Assembly: GCF_004341845.1 (NCBI RefSeq)
Contig: NZ_SLVB01000010.1
Location: forward strand, 62,001-126,000
DNA from: Novosphingobium sp. PhB165
GTDB lineage: Bacteria; Pseudomonadota; Alphaproteobacteria; Sphingomonadales; Sphingomonadaceae
Direction of reading: 5' to 3'
DNA: 64,000 nucleotides
The notes below the pieces were generated by a model. It saw only the letters and a list, made by a program, of their open reading frames with translations. It searched no databases and was not told where the DNA came from. A program made the translations under genes and the position numbers. Positions 1 through 8,342 of this stretch are shown here, piece after piece. Position 1 is the stretch's first letter, and every line of letters begins with the position of its first letter.

Positions 1-1263
1 ACCGGCGCCGCCCGAACCGGTACCGACGCTACCCAGCACACCGCTCACCAACCCGGTTACCGGCGCAAGGGCCGACGCGCCCTCACCCGTGCCAAGCTTG
101 CCGACAACTTGCCCAAGCGAACCGTTCACCGCATCGAGAATGGGCGAGGTAACGGCCGAGACAACCGCCGTGACCGGCGCGACCACGGGCGCCAGTCCCG
201 TCGTCACCTGATCCACGGCGCCGCCGACCTGACTACCCAGCAGCGAACCGGCCAGATTGCCCACCGGCGCAAGCCCCACGGCCACCGCCTCGCTCGTCGT
301 CGGCAAGGCAACATCGAGCACTTTGCCGTTCGACAACACATCGGCCGTCACCAGTTGACCCGAGGCGAGGCCCGGATTGTTCGACAACACGTTGACCCCG
401 GCCAGCGTGTCCGTGGTGCTTGCACCGGTCAGCGCATTGTTGCCGGCATCCAGCCCGATCAGCGGACCATTGTACGTCCGTGCCGGATCGCCGTTCCCGC
501 CCAGCGCACCGGTCACCCCGTCTACCAGACCGCCAAGCTGGCCCGTGACGGGCGCCAGCACACCGCTCTTGCCCACGACCGGAGACAGCAGACTGTCCAC
601 CGTGCCGAGCAGCGGCGAAGTGACACCGTTGACCGTGGAGGTGACCACCGTGACCACGGGCGAGAGCCCATCGGTGACTTGCGTCACGGTCCCGCCGACC
701 TGGCTGCCGAGCAGTGCCCCGGCCAGTGAGCCAACCGGCGCTAGCGCGGCCTGCGTCTGCTCGTTGGTGGTGGGCAGCACGACCTGGACGACCTTGCCGT
801 CGCCCGTCAGCACATCGACCGCGAGGCCGCCCGTGCTGGGATCAGTTGCCGTTTCGGGAGCGACGTTGACGTTGATCAGCGTGCCTGAACCGCTCGGCCC
901 CAACAGGGACGTGCCGCCGACCCCCACGCCTGCCACCGGACCGGTATAGCTCGATGTCGTCGGGCCGGTCGGGCCAGTGGGACCACTGGGATCGCTCGGA
1001 CCGCTGGGACCGGTCGGACCGCTGGGGCCAGTCGGACCGCTTGGGTCGCTCGGGCCGCTTGGGCCGCTGGGACCAGTCGGACCGCTCGGGCTGCTCGGGC
1101 CGCTGGGACCGCTCGGTCCACTCGGGCTGCTTGGCCCGCTCGGGCTGGTGGGAGCAACATGCAGCCCCGAACTGCCCGAACATGCCCCCAGCATGATAAC
1201 GGGCAGAATTGCAGTACCCAGCAGCGCGTGCTTGCGAAGGGCAGATAAGTGACGAATTGGCAT
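1..1263 (-). CDS. Collagen-like repeat lipoprotein, copy A (3' end outside window)
   Basis: This is an open frame running off the left edge; the C-terminus is not in the window. The start at 1263 is preceded by GGAGA about 8 nt upstream. Residues 1-28 form a lipoprotein signal ending in a lipobox (M-L-G-A-C, Cys28), so a membrane-anchored surface lipoprotein is expected. Residues about 38-103 are Gly-Pro-Ser/Gly-Pro-Thr triplets, broken by occasional Asp in place of Gly. A Gly/Ala/Val/Thr-rich domain with LAPV motifs follows. The domain is nearly identical at the DNA level to the downstream paralogue at 1802-4012 (offset 2389 bp, no indel over about 950 bp), whereas signal peptides and collagen-tract lengths differ. 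The role is unknown; a structural or adhesive surface protein is an inference from bacterial collagen-like proteins. Confidence 0.8.
   Translation of the reverse strand, partial: MPIRHLSALRKHALLGTAILPVIMLGACSGSSGLHVAPTSPSGPSSPSGPSGPSGPSSPSGPTGPSGPSGPSDPSGPTGPSGPTGPSGPSDPSGPTGPTGPTTSSYTGPVAGVGVGGTSLLGPSGSGTLINVNVAPETATDPSTGGLAVDVLTGDGKVVQVVLPTTNEQTQAALAPVGSLAGALLGSQVGGTVTQVTDGLSPVVTVVTSTVNGVTSPLLGTVDSLLSPVVGKSGVLAPVTGQLGGLVDGVTGALGGNGDPARTYNGPLIGLDAGNNALTGASTTDTLAGVNVLSNNPGLASGQLVTADVLSNGKVLDVALPTTSEAVAVGLAPVGNLAGSLLGSQVGGAVDQVTTGLAPVVAPVTAVVSAVTSPILDAVNGSLGQVVGKLGTGEGASALAPVTGLVSGVLGSVGTGSGGAG
955..1150 (-). repeat. Short Gly-X-Y (GPS/GPT) coding tandem repeat
   Basis: About 65 codons of Gly-Pro-Ser and Gly-Pro-Thr triplets form a 9/18-bp tandem repeat of ggaccgctggg-like units. 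It is less than half the length of the equivalent tract in the neighbouring paralogue, which suggests repeat-number variation. Confidence 0.85.
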
Positions 1264-1680
1264 CGACAGTCTCCGGCTTGGCGGTGGCCCTGAGCAGGCC
1301 TTGTCTGTCGCAGTGCATACGGCGGCAGCGGGCGGGGATCGCATCCAGAAGGAGCCATCCCGGCCACGTCGCTTCCCGGCGCCCAAAGGTCTCAATGCCG
1401 GCGGTAACAAACACTGCGCGTGGCTACGCAAATCGGGAAACCGGTAGCGCAAAGCCCATGATCCGGCGGCAGAAGCACGCAAAGTGGCAGGGGAAGCGGC
1501 GCAATTCCCTGCTTCGCCTGCGCAAACCGGCAAGTTTGGTTAAGTACTCAGTCCGGCTCAATTTTACGCACCGGACTGGATATCAATCGGTGCCTCCCGC
1601 CTGCGCGGAGCTACCGGCTCCGAAAGCAAAGCGGCCCGGGCGAAGATCCACCCCGCCCGGGCCAACACGTTGTCTCGTTA

Positions 1681-1726
1681 TTGAAAGAAAATGAGGGAGC
1701 GGCCGGAGACATTCAGCCGCCCCCTC
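1681..1726 (-). terminator. Rho-independent terminator downstream of collagen-like copy B
   Basis: Read on the minus strand, an 11-bp stem with one mismatch (1716-1726 with 1693-1703) is followed by ATTTTCTTT. It lies about 75 bp beyond the stop codon at 1802. Two further perfect hairpins precede it (1755-1764/1786-1795 and 1731-1739/1744-1752). Confidence 0.75.
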
Positions 1727-1730
1727 ACCC

Positions 1731-1795
1731 CACCTCGTTTAACAACGAGGTGCAGCGTGCTCGGCCATGGGGGGTCCTTGGGGCACCGAGCACGC
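1731..1795 (-). repeat. Two consecutive perfect hairpins after the stop codon
   Basis: The first stem is GCGTGCTCGG at 1755-1764 paired with 1786-1795 (10 bp, 21-nt loop). The second is CACCTCGTT at 1731-1739 paired with 1744-1752 (9 bp, 4-nt loop). Both sit in the 3' untranslated region of the minus-strand lipoprotein gene and may protect the mRNA 3' end. Confidence 0.7.
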
Positions 1796-1801
1796 CGGAG
1801 G

Positions 1802-4012
1802 CTATTTGTTCACGTGACCGCCCAGCAGCCCGGTGAGAGGGGCAAGCAATCCCCCCGTCGACGAGGTACCGGTGGTGCCGCCGAGCAACGAGCTGACGAC
1901 ATTCGTGACCGGCGCAAGCACCGATCCCGTCGCAGTCGAGCCAGAACCGACGCCGCCGACCACAGTGCCCACCACGGCCGTTACCGTGCTGGTCACGGGC
2001 GCGAGCACCGAGCCCGCGCCGCTTGAACCGGAACCGACACTCCCCGTCACACCGCTCACCAACGCCGTGACGGGCGCCGTAACGGCACTCAGTACGTTGC
2101 CGGTACTGCCGGTCCCGGTCAGGGTGCCGACCGTGCTGGTCACGGGCGCAAGGATCGAGCCGGTGCCGCTCGAACCCGAGCCGACGCTTCCGACCACACC
2201 GTTCACCAGAGCGGTGACAGTGCCGGTAACCGGTGCAAGGATGGAACCGGTTGCGCCCGAACCGGTACCGACGCCGCCGAGCACACCGCTCACAAGCGTG
2301 GTGACCGGGGCCAGTACGTTGGCAGTGCTGCCCGTGCCCGTGGAGCCCGTCAATGCTGCCACAGTGCTGGTCACAGGCGCGAGGATCGAACCGGCGCCGC
2401 TGGAACCGGTACCGACGCTGCCCAGCACGCCGCTCACCAATCCGGTTACCGGCGCAAGGGCCGACGCGCCCTCACCCGTGCCAAGCTTGCCGACAACTTG
2501 CCCAAGCGAACCGTTCACCGCATCGAGAATGGGCGAGGTAACGGCCGAGACAACCGCCGTGACCGGCGCGACCACGGGCGCCAGTCCCGTCGTCACCTGA
2601 TCCACGGCGCCGCCGACCTGACTACCCAGCAGCGAACCGGCAAGATTGCCCACCGGCGCAAGCCCCACGGCCACCGCCTCGCTCGTCGTCGGCAAGGCAA
2701 CATCGAGCACTTTGCCGTTCGACAACACATCGGCCGTCACCAGTTGACCCGAGGCGAGGCCCGGATTGTTCGACAACACGTTGACCCCGGCCAGCGTGTC
2801 CGTGGTGCTTGCACCGGTCAGCGCATTGTTGCCGGCATCCAGCCCGATCAAAGGACCATTGTACGTCCGTGCCGGATCGCCGTTCCCGCCGAGCGCACCG
2901 GTCAGGCCGTCTACCAGACCGCCAAGCTGGCCCGTGACGGGCGCCAGCACACCGCTGTTGCCCACCACCGGAGCAAGTAGACCGTCCACCGTGCCGAGCA
3001 GCGGCGACGTGACGCTATTCACCGTCGAAGTGACTGCCGTAACCACGGGGGCGAGCCCATCGGTGACTTGCGTCACGGTCCCGCCGACCTGGCTGCCGAG
3101 CAGTGCCCCGGCCAGTGAGCCGACCGGCGCTAGCGCGGCCTGCGTCTGCTCGTTGGTGGTGGGCAGCACGACCTGGACGACCTTGCCGTCGCCCGTCAGC
3201 ACATCGACCGCGAGGCCGCCCGTGCTGGGATCAGTTGCCGTTTCGGGAGCGACGTTGACGTTGATCAGCGTGCCTGAACCGCTCGGCCCCAACAGGGACG
3301 TGCCGCCGACACCCACGCCTGCCACCGGGCCGGTATAGCTCGATGTCGTCGGGCCGGTCGGGCCTGTTGGACCACTGGGACCAGTCGGACCGCTGGGACC
3401 GGTCGGACCGCTGGGGCCAGTCGGACCGCTGGGACCGGTCGGACCGCTGGGGCCAGTCGGGCCGCTAGGGCCAGTCGGACCACTGGGGCCAGTCGGACCA
3501 CTGGGGCCAGTCGGACCGCTGGGGCCAGTCGGACCACTGGGGCCAGTCGGACCACTGGGGCCAGTCGGGCCACTGGGATCACTCGGACCGCTGGGGCCGG
3601 TCGGACCGCTGGGGCCGGTCGGACCGCTGGGGCCGGTCGGACCGCTGGGACCGCTCGGGCCGCTGGGATCGCTCGGACCACTGGGGCCTGTCGGACCGCT
3701 GGGACCAGTCGGACCGCTGGGGTCGCTAGGACCACTTGGTCCGCTAGGTCCGCTAGGTCCGCTGGGACCGCTCTGTCCGCTAGGTCCGCTGGGACCGGTC
3801 GGGCTGCTTGGTCCACTCGGCCCGCTCGGGCTGGTGGGGCCCGACGGCGATCCGCCAGCGCCTACCTTGAAGCCAACGCCGTCCGCGCAGCCCGCCAGCA
3901 AAAGTGCAGGTATCGCCGTCGCACACAGCAGCGCATATCTGATGCCGCCCCTGTTCGCGTTTTTTGCGCGCCCGGCTTTTGTTGGCCCGGCTTTTGTTAG
4001 ATCGTGTCTCAT
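1802..4012 (-). CDS. Collagen-like repeat lipoprotein, copy B
   Basis: This is a 736-residue lipoprotein. The ATG at 4012 is chosen because GGAGG lies 7 nt upstream and a basic N-terminus plus hydrophobic segment ends in a lipobox (L-L-A-G-C, Cys42). An upstream ATG at 4171 in the same frame would destroy the signal peptide. Residues about 54-222 are Gly-Pro-Ser/Gly-Pro-Thr triplets with periodic Gly-to-Asp interruptions. A unit containing PTT-x-[14 protein letters not shown] and GLAPVV occurs twice. The C-terminal part repeats a module with LAPVT and Gly-Ser linkers about six times. No enzymatic motif is visible. Related collagen-like proteins occur on bacterial surfaces; adhesion or an extracellular fibre is an inference. 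Confidence 0.85.
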   Translation of the reverse strand: MRHDLTKAGPTKAGRAKNANRGGIRYALLCATAIPALLLAGCADGVGFKVGAGGSPSGPTSPSGPSGPSSPTGPSGPSGQSGPSGPSGPSGPSGPSDPSGPTGPSGPTGPSGPSDPSGPSGPSGPTGPSGPTGPSGPTGPSGPSDPSGPTGPSGPTGPSGPTGPSGPTGPSGPTGPSGPTGPSGPTGPSGPTGPSGPTGPSGPTGPSGPTGPSGPTGPTGPTTSSYTGPVAGVGVGGTSLLGPSGSGTLINVNVAPETATDPSTGGLAVDVLTGDGKVVQVVLPTTNEQTQAALAPVGSLAGALLGSQVGGTVTQVTDGLAPVVTAVTSTVNSVTSPLLGTVDGLLAPVVGNSGVLAPVTGQLGGLVDGLTGALGGNGDPARTYNGPLIGLDAGNNALTGASTTDTLAGVNVLSNNPGLASGQLVTADVLSNGKVLDVALPTTSEAVAVGLAPVGNLAGSLLGSQVGGAVDQVTTGLAPVVAPVTAVVSAVTSPILDAVNGSLGQVVGKLGTGEGASALAPVTGLVSGVLGSVGTGSSGAGSILAPVTSTVAALTGSTGTGSTANVLAPVTTLVSGVLGGVGTGSGATGSILAPVTGTVTALVNGVVGSVGSGSSGTGSILAPVTSTVGTLTGTGSTGNVLSAVTAPVTALVSGVTGSVGSGSSGAGSVLAPVTSTVTAVVGTVVGGVGSGSTATGSVLAPVTNVVSSLLGGTTGTSSTGGLLAPLTGLLGGHVNK
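2390..3338. repeat. Long direct duplication, paralogous to 1-949
   Basis: The segment matches 1-949 at a constant offset of 2389 bp with only scattered substitutions and no indel. It encodes the domain after the collagen tract in both lipoproteins. Flanking coding sequence (signal peptide, collagen length) has diverged much more, consistent with gene conversion or a recent partial duplication. Confidence 0.85.
3346..3840 (-). repeat. Long GPS/GPT collagen tract with 18-bp tandem units
   Basis: About 165 codons are built largely from an 18-bp unit encoding Gly-Pro-Thr-Gly-Pro-Ser (plus strand ggaccgctggggccagtc), with many near-exact copies. Such a tract is prone to slippage. It is about 2.5 times longer than the equivalent tract in copy A. 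Confidence 0.85.
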
Positions 4013-4469
4013 AGTCGACCTCCATGGAATTTGCCCAGTTCGCAGGAACCTAGAGCCTCCAATCGGTCCGATCGTGGGTAGAAGAAGCCGCCATGAGGGC
4101 AGTCGCGAGAGGTGGCTATCGGTGCCCCGCGCGCAGATTCGAAAACCCCTCGCAGGCCTACGCAAAACCACGCCGCGACCTGAGGATTTGCAGACAATAC
4201 GCTTTCAAGTCGCGCGCAATCTTGCGAAAAAACCGGGAATATCGCGCAAAATCGGGAGCACCGCAGCGATCGTCGAATAGCGCCGGTGCGAGTGCAATTT
4301 GCCCCCGCCGGGGATCATCCCCCAGGCAGACCCTAACGGCGCGGTCCGCGCCTCTTTTCAAAGGATAATCATGGCAGGTTCGGCCTGGCACGGCAGGCCG
4401 AATCCCATCCGGGAGACGAGGGATTCAGAGTCCGCGAAATTCGCGTGCCGCGAATCTCCAGACGGTCAC
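4013..4469. other. Intergenic region upstream of collagen-like copy B
   Basis: No gene is seen in these 457 bp. The region is the promoter side of copy B and contains a CTACGCAAA element (4158-4166) and a second CGCAAA box followed by ATCGGGA (4245-4257), resembling the one upstream of copy A. A 9-bp perfect hairpin, TTCGGCCTG at 4379-4387 with 4394-4402, lies downstream of the ParB-like gene and may act as its terminator, though no T-tract follows. Confidence 0.6.
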
Positions 4470-5495
4470 TCAGTCCTCGATATCCAGTTCGTCGTCCTGG
4501 CTTTCAACTTGCGCGCGCGCATCCAGGATCGCGGCCTCCAGAGCGCTGCAAAGGTCCCGGACCGACAAGCCCTCCGATACCAGAAGCTCGACGGAGAGCC
4601 CCTCGCGAACATTGCGCATCCGCCCGATCCGGGCGCCGTTAAGCTCGATTACGCCTTCGACCTCCCGGACGCCGGACGCGGTTTTGCCTGCAGCCTTGAG
4701 GCGGGCAAGCACTGCTGCGGCCGGGATCATCCGTTCGCCTGTCGCGGAAAGCCTCTGCTGCTCTTCGCCGATGACACGCGCCGTGGCCAGCACGCGCTCG
4801 CATTGCTGCGGGCGGCGCAACAGCGGCGTCAGCACTTCGGAATGGCGAACGCGCAACTCGTCGCGCGTGGCGAAAGCATCGACCACTTCATCGGGCATCT
4901 GCGCCAACGACAGCAAACGGCTGAGCTGGCTGTTCGACAGCCCAAGCGCTTCGGCCATGCGCGACTGCACGCCGCCGTAGAACTGGTCCACCGCCTTCTG
5001 GTAACTGCGCGCCCGGTCCAGCTCGGTGATATCCTGACGTTCGCGGTTTTCGATGTCCGCAAGGCGAAACGCCTCTTCGTCGGAAAGCTCGACAATCAGC
5101 GCATTCAACCGGATTTCCGGCCGGCCGTTATGATTGAGCCAATCGACGGCAAACCGCCGGCGGCTGCCCACGAGAAGCTGATAGGGCAGGTCCGACCCGG
5201 TCGGGTTATGGCGCACCAGAACCGGTATCCGGTTCCCGTCTTCCAACGCGATGGAGTCGATGAGCGAGCGGCAGCTCTCCGCCGAAAGACCGGGAACGTC
5301 GCGGGGATTTCCATCCCAGACGCTACAGTCGGAGGGGCGAATGGATATCGCCCCACGCGATCGGACATTGCCCTGGACGAACCCGGAAAGCCGCTCATCC
5401 AGCCGCGAGAGCGCCTCGGCATCAGACGCAAGCATCTCGGCAGGCGCGGGCTCGTATGCCAGGGTTGCGAGGATGTCCCTTATGAAACCTGCCAT
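4470..5495 (-). CDS. Orphan ParB/Spo0J-family protein
   Basis: This 341-residue protein has ParB N-terminal domain motifs: an LLVGSRRR box (the GxRR of ParB box II) near residue 125, and the downstream DIENRERQDITELDRARSY segment. A central helix-turn-helix contains SRMAEALGLSNSQLSRLL. The same core occurs in the replicon ParB at 25977-27041, but this copy has no ParA partner, and no parS-like palindrome is seen beside it. The start at 5495 has CGGAG about 8 nt upstream. ParB proteins bind centromere sites and hydrolyse CTP; here it may be a second partition adaptor or a nucleoid-occlusion-like regulator. The family call is firm and the role is not. Confidence 0.85.
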   Translation of the reverse strand: MAGFIRDILATLAYEPAPAEMLASDAEALSRLDERLSGFVQGNVRSRGAISIRPSDCSVWDGNPRDVPGLSAESCRSLIDSIALEDGNRIPVLVRHNPTGSDLPYQLLVGSRRRFAVDWLNHNGRPEIRLNALIVELSDEEAFRLADIENRERQDITELDRARSYQKAVDQFYGGVQSRMAEALGLSNSQLSRLLSLAQMPDEVVDAFATRDELRVRHSEVLTPLLRRPQQCERVLATARVIGEEQQRLSATGERMIPAAAVLARLKAAGKTASGVREVEGVIELNGARIGRMRNVREGLSVELLVSEGLSVRDLCSALEAAILDARAQVESQDDELDIED

Positions 5496-5602
5496 CGATA
5501 ACTCCGATCGTGCGACCTTGTGATGTCATGATAGCGGGCCGACACGATCCCACCGTGCGGAATTAGGTCCGATCCGACTTCTTTGACATTTGAAGACCGT
5601 GC

Positions 5603-6829
5603 TCAGAAGCGCCGGCTTGCCGTCACGGCAAAGCCGTGGACATGACGATCCGAGGCAAATTCGCCGGAGTAGGAAAGGCGAACGGTCAGCCGGTCCCCGC
5701 GCACCGCGGACAGGCCTGCGCCAACCACCGCAACGCTTCGGGAATAGTGAGATTCGGGAAGTGTGAATATCGGCGTCCCGCCATTCGCGAACGTCGCTTC
5801 GATGCGGCTGTCGGGATTGGAACGCAGCTCGCGCTGCCATTGTGCCTCGACGGTCGGCCTGATTGTCCATAGACCTGTTCGGGCCGTCGTCGAGGCACGC
5901 AGACCGATGCTGCTGCGCACGGATTCCGTCTTGAACTGCGCCACGGCCAAGGAGGCCGCACCGCCGCGCTCGACGAAACCGCTTACATCAGCATAGCGGT
6001 ATTGCAGCCCGGCGAAGGGTTGCGCCCGAAGGGCACCGAGCTGCAGGATGCTACCAGCCTCGACCGTGGCAGCGGCATTGTCACCGTCTCCACCGGTTCG
6101 TAGCTGGTCCGAAAATCCGCTCCAACTGATCTGACGGCGGAGCTTGTAACTGCTGCGATTGTAGAGCGCCGTTGCATCGACATAGAACTTGCCGGTCGAG
6201 TAGCTCGCATAGGGCCCGATATCGACGTTGAACTGCGTGATACGCGGTTGCTGGCTACGATCGAGATTGGCATCGATCCCGTCGATGCCCAGCGTGGTGC
6301 CCAGAATCAGACCCTTGATCGGCGTGAAATCGATGCCGGCACGCAGCGAACGGCTATCAGAATTCGCCTGCGGCCGGTCCGTGCGGGCCTCGTATTCGGC
6401 TTGTTTGAGGCCGAAGCTCAACATGAAGTTGATGCTCTGGTCTCCCAGCTTGGGCGCGTCCCCGTTTGCAGCGGTTTCGCGCCGTTCGACCAGATAACCG
6501 CGAATTTCGCGGTCGCTGGCATCCATGGACTGGATCGCAAGCCGGGGCAGCAGGCGGTAGTTCTGCGGCGAAAGCTGGCTGAGCGCATTTGCGCGCGCGG
6601 CCGAGTCCGGCAGTGCGTCAATCGATTGCAGCATGTTGCCATAGGGCGTCGTTCCGGGTGACGCGATGGAATCGAGAGCGTCGGCCACAGCCTGCTGGCC
6701 CGGAGTCGTGGCATCCGGACCATATGGCGCGGCATGGGCGCTGACCGAAAGAGCTGTCGCCAAAGGCAACGCCGTTAAAGACAGGCCCAAAGCGGCATGA
6801 CGATAGAATAGTTTTATATTAAAGCGCAA
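5603..6829 (-). CDS. Autotransporter beta-barrel domain outer-membrane protein
   Basis: A Sec signal peptide (residues 1-33, ending near A-H-A-A) is followed by about 100 residues of mostly helical sequence and then a roughly 270-residue C-terminal autotransporter-type barrel. The barrel shows alternating polar/hydrophobic strands and a terminal aromatic (S-R-R-F), the usual outer-membrane insertion signal. The N-terminal passenger is very short compared with classical autotransporters. The only plausible start is TTG at 6829, preceded by GGGGGTG; the next ATG would remove the signal peptide. It is monocistronic, with an AT-rich promoter region upstream. The function of the exposed part is unknown. 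Confidence 0.8.
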   Translation of the reverse strand: MRFNIKLFYRHAALGLSLTALPLATALSVSAHAAPYGPDATTPGQQAVADALDSIASPGTTPYGNMLQSIDALPDSAARANALSQLSPQNYRLLPRLAIQSMDASDREIRGYLVERRETAANGDAPKLGDQSINFMLSFGLKQAEYEARTDRPQANSDSRSLRAGIDFTPIKGLILGTTLGIDGIDANLDRSQQPRITQFNVDIGPYASYSTGKFYVDATALYNRSSYKLRRQISWSGFSDQLRTGGDGDNAAATVEAGSILQLGALRAQPFAGLQYRYADVSGFVERGGAASLAVAQFKTESVRSSIGLRASTTARTGLWTIRPTVEAQWQRELRSNPDSRIEATFANGGTPIFTLPESHYSRSVAVVGAGLSAVRGDRLTVRLSYSGEFASDRHVHGFAVTASRRF

Positions 6830-7149
6830 ATTACACCCCCAGGGAGCGCCGAGGCTCGATACGCCTGCGACTACGCATTAATAAAAGTACCAATTTTATG
6901 ATTTACTCAAATCGAATAGAATTCCGATTGGTGCTTTATCGAAGTCTGTTTAGCGGCATATTTTTCGCTTCACGTCGAAGAAATCGGACGTTTTTGTCTT
7001 CTGATCCGCATTTTTCGTAAATTTCCGCCAAATCCCGGAAATATCGCTTCAGCCAGAACCCATGTTGCGAGAGGACCTCACCCACCGGACGGGAATGGTT
7101 TCAATCCGGCTCTATTTCTCGTCAGTCTGGCAGCCCAACGGACGAGGAT
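6830..7149. other. AT-rich intergenic region upstream of the autotransporter gene
   Basis: These 320 bp have no gene. About 6875-7040 is clearly more AT-rich than its surroundings, and the CTACGCATT element at 6871-6879 resembles those upstream of neighbouring surface genes. Weak inverted repeat ACCAAT/ATTGGT at 6889-6894 and 6927-6932. Confidence 0.5.
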
Positions 7150-7689
7150 CTAACGAGCGATCCCGCAACTCGCTGCCAGCGCCAGACGAATGGCCGGGCC
7201 GAGCACGGCGATCGCGCCCGCCGCGATCGCAAGTCCATAAGGCACACTGTCCGTTTTCACGCGCCAGAACACCAGATGGAGCACCTGCATTCCGCCGCCC
7301 AGCAGGCCGCCGGCAAGGGCAACCGCCATGCAGAACGCGGGAAGATCCTGCGGAGGAACCCACAAGGCCATCGCCAGGATCAGCTTGACGTCACCGCCGC
7401 CGAACAGGCGTAGCCAGAACAGCAAGACCAAAGGGATCGCCAGAAGTCCGATCGGCAGCACGTGAAGAAGCAGCGCCAGCAGTCCCCACGCTCCTGCCCA
7501 ACCCAGCCAGTAAGGAACTGCCAGAAACGCGACTGCCAGTGAAAGCGCATTGGGAATGCGGCGCCGGGTCACATCGGTACAGGCGACCGCACCGCACAGC
7601 ACCAGAAGTGCAAGGAAGCAGGCGATCACCACGTCCGGATGAAGCGGAGCGGCGGGAATGCGGTCCGAAGAGATCAGCACGTTCCACAT
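7150..7689 (-). CDS. CpaA/TadV-type prepilin peptidase (A24)
   Basis: This 179-residue polytopic membrane protein carries the two catalytic Asp motifs of A24 aspartic prepilin peptidases: D39 in a D-V-T-x-R-x-I-P-N context after the first membrane helix, and D100 in G-G-G-D-V-K. Enzymes of this type cleave the leader of Flp/type IV prepilins at the inner membrane. No Flp pilin, CpaB, secretin or TadA gene is visible here, so it is an orphan within the window. It starts 12 bp after the 2OG oxygenase stop, so the two are probably co-transcribed. It is shorter than PilD because it lacks the methylase domain, normal for the CpaA class. Confidence 0.88.
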   Translation of the reverse strand: MWNVLISSDRIPAAPLHPDVVIACFLALLVLCGAVACTDVTRRRIPNALSLAVAFLAVPYWLGWAGAWGLLALLLHVLPIGLLAIPLVLLFWLRLFGGGDVKLILAMALWVPPQDLPAFCMAVALAGGLLGGGMQVLHLVFWRVKTDSVPYGLAIAAGAIAVLGPAIRLALAASCGIAR

Positions 7690-7701
7690 GCGAGGTCGCC
7701 T

Positions 7702-8262
7702 TCAGCGCCAGTTGGGCCCTTCGATCCAGGTCACCAGACTCTTCCGGTTCCCCTCGCTCACCGGAAGGACGCGGTGCTGCAGGAAGGACGGGAAGATCAG
7801 CATGCTACCGCGATCGAGGAAAGTGGTGCCGGGGTTTGGAACGCCGAAGAACTCGAACTCGCCGCCCCGGTAGTCCGCCGAAGGCGAGAGTTGCACAACG
7901 ACTGAAAGCTTTCTGGCGAAGGGCCTATCCGATTCCAGCCAGACATCCTGATGCCAGTCGTAGTGCCCTTTGTTCGTGGCCTGATACTCGGTGAACTGGA
8001 CCTCGTAAGGCGCGACGATATCGGCGCCGAAGTTCGATCGGTTCGAGGCGTGAACGAATGACATGACGCGCGAGACGATGTCCTTCTCACGCCCGACGTC
8101 GAGCCAGCGGATCGTCGAGCTGCGCTGGATCACGTCGCTGCGCAGGTCTGCCGAAAATCCCACCGTCGCTTCCTGCGGCGCGTAATGCGCCGCGCGCTTG
8201 ACGATCGCATCGCATTCCGCATCGGTCAGCGCCTTGGGCCAGACTTCCCAAATGTTCTTCAT
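7702..8262 (-). CDS. 2-oxoglutarate/Fe(II)-dependent prolyl-hydroxylase-like oxygenase
   Basis: This 186-residue single-domain protein of the P4Hc/2OG-Fe(II) oxygenase superfamily has a complete facial triad: H104 and D106 in Y-D-W-H-Q-D, H163 in L-Q-H-R-V, and R173 ten residues later to bind 2-oxoglutarate. A double-stranded beta-helix pattern (LSVVVQLSPSADYRGGEFEF) lies between. These enzymes hydroxylate Pro, Lys or small molecules. The start at 8262 has GGAGAGG just upstream. It leads a two-gene unit with the prepilin peptidase, and a perfect palindrome lies about 60 bp upstream. The substrate is unknown; the nearby Pro-rich collagen-like proteins make an obvious but untested candidate. 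Confidence 0.88.
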   Translation of the reverse strand: MKNIWEVWPKALTDAECDAIVKRAAHYAPQEATVGFSADLRSDVIQRSSTIRWLDVGREKDIVSRVMSFVHASNRSNFGADIVAPYEVQFTEYQATNKGHYDWHQDVWLESDRPFARKLSVVVQLSPSADYRGGEFEFFGVPNPGTTFLDRGSMLIFPSFLQHRVLPVSEGNRKSLVTWIEGPNWR

Positions 8263-8318
8263 ATCCTCTCCACGTAATGCAGGTCACCTGAACCGGGCGC
8301 GGGCTCCGCTCTTCCCGT

Positions 8319-8334
8319 TTTGCGTATACGCAAA
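8319..8334. promoter_or_regulatory. Perfect 16-bp palindrome upstream of the hydroxylase gene
   Basis: TTTGCGTATACGCAAA is its own reverse complement. It lies 57-72 bp upstream of the oxygenase start and just after the TpsB stop codon, a typical operator position for a dimeric regulator. Its half-site (TACGCAAA) recurs upstream of other genes in this block. Confidence 0.55.
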
Positions 8335-8342
8335 GGACGCAA

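Larger units (their letters stand above)
1264..1801. other. Intergenic region between the two collagen-like genes
   Basis: There is no credible gene in these 538 bp. The right third holds three hairpins that would end transcription of the gene at 1802-4012. The left part is the leader and promoter region of copy A. It contains a CTACGCAAA element at 1424-1432 and further CGCAAA hexamers at 1448, 1478 and 1521. Confidence 0.7.

Noticed and set aside
977-1252. Plus-strand reading frame with GPLGPVG repeats, collagen-like in appearance
   Set aside because: It is the reverse-strand shadow of the GPS/GPT tract; the minus strand has the signal peptide, lipobox and ribosome site.
3346-3840. CRISPR-like regular repeats
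   Set aside because: The units are tandem without unique spacers and encode Gly-Pro-Ser/Thr in frame.
4299-5501. Long plus-strand open frame opposite the ParB-like gene
   Set aside because: No homology-like motifs; the minus strand has clear ParB boxes and a ribosome site.
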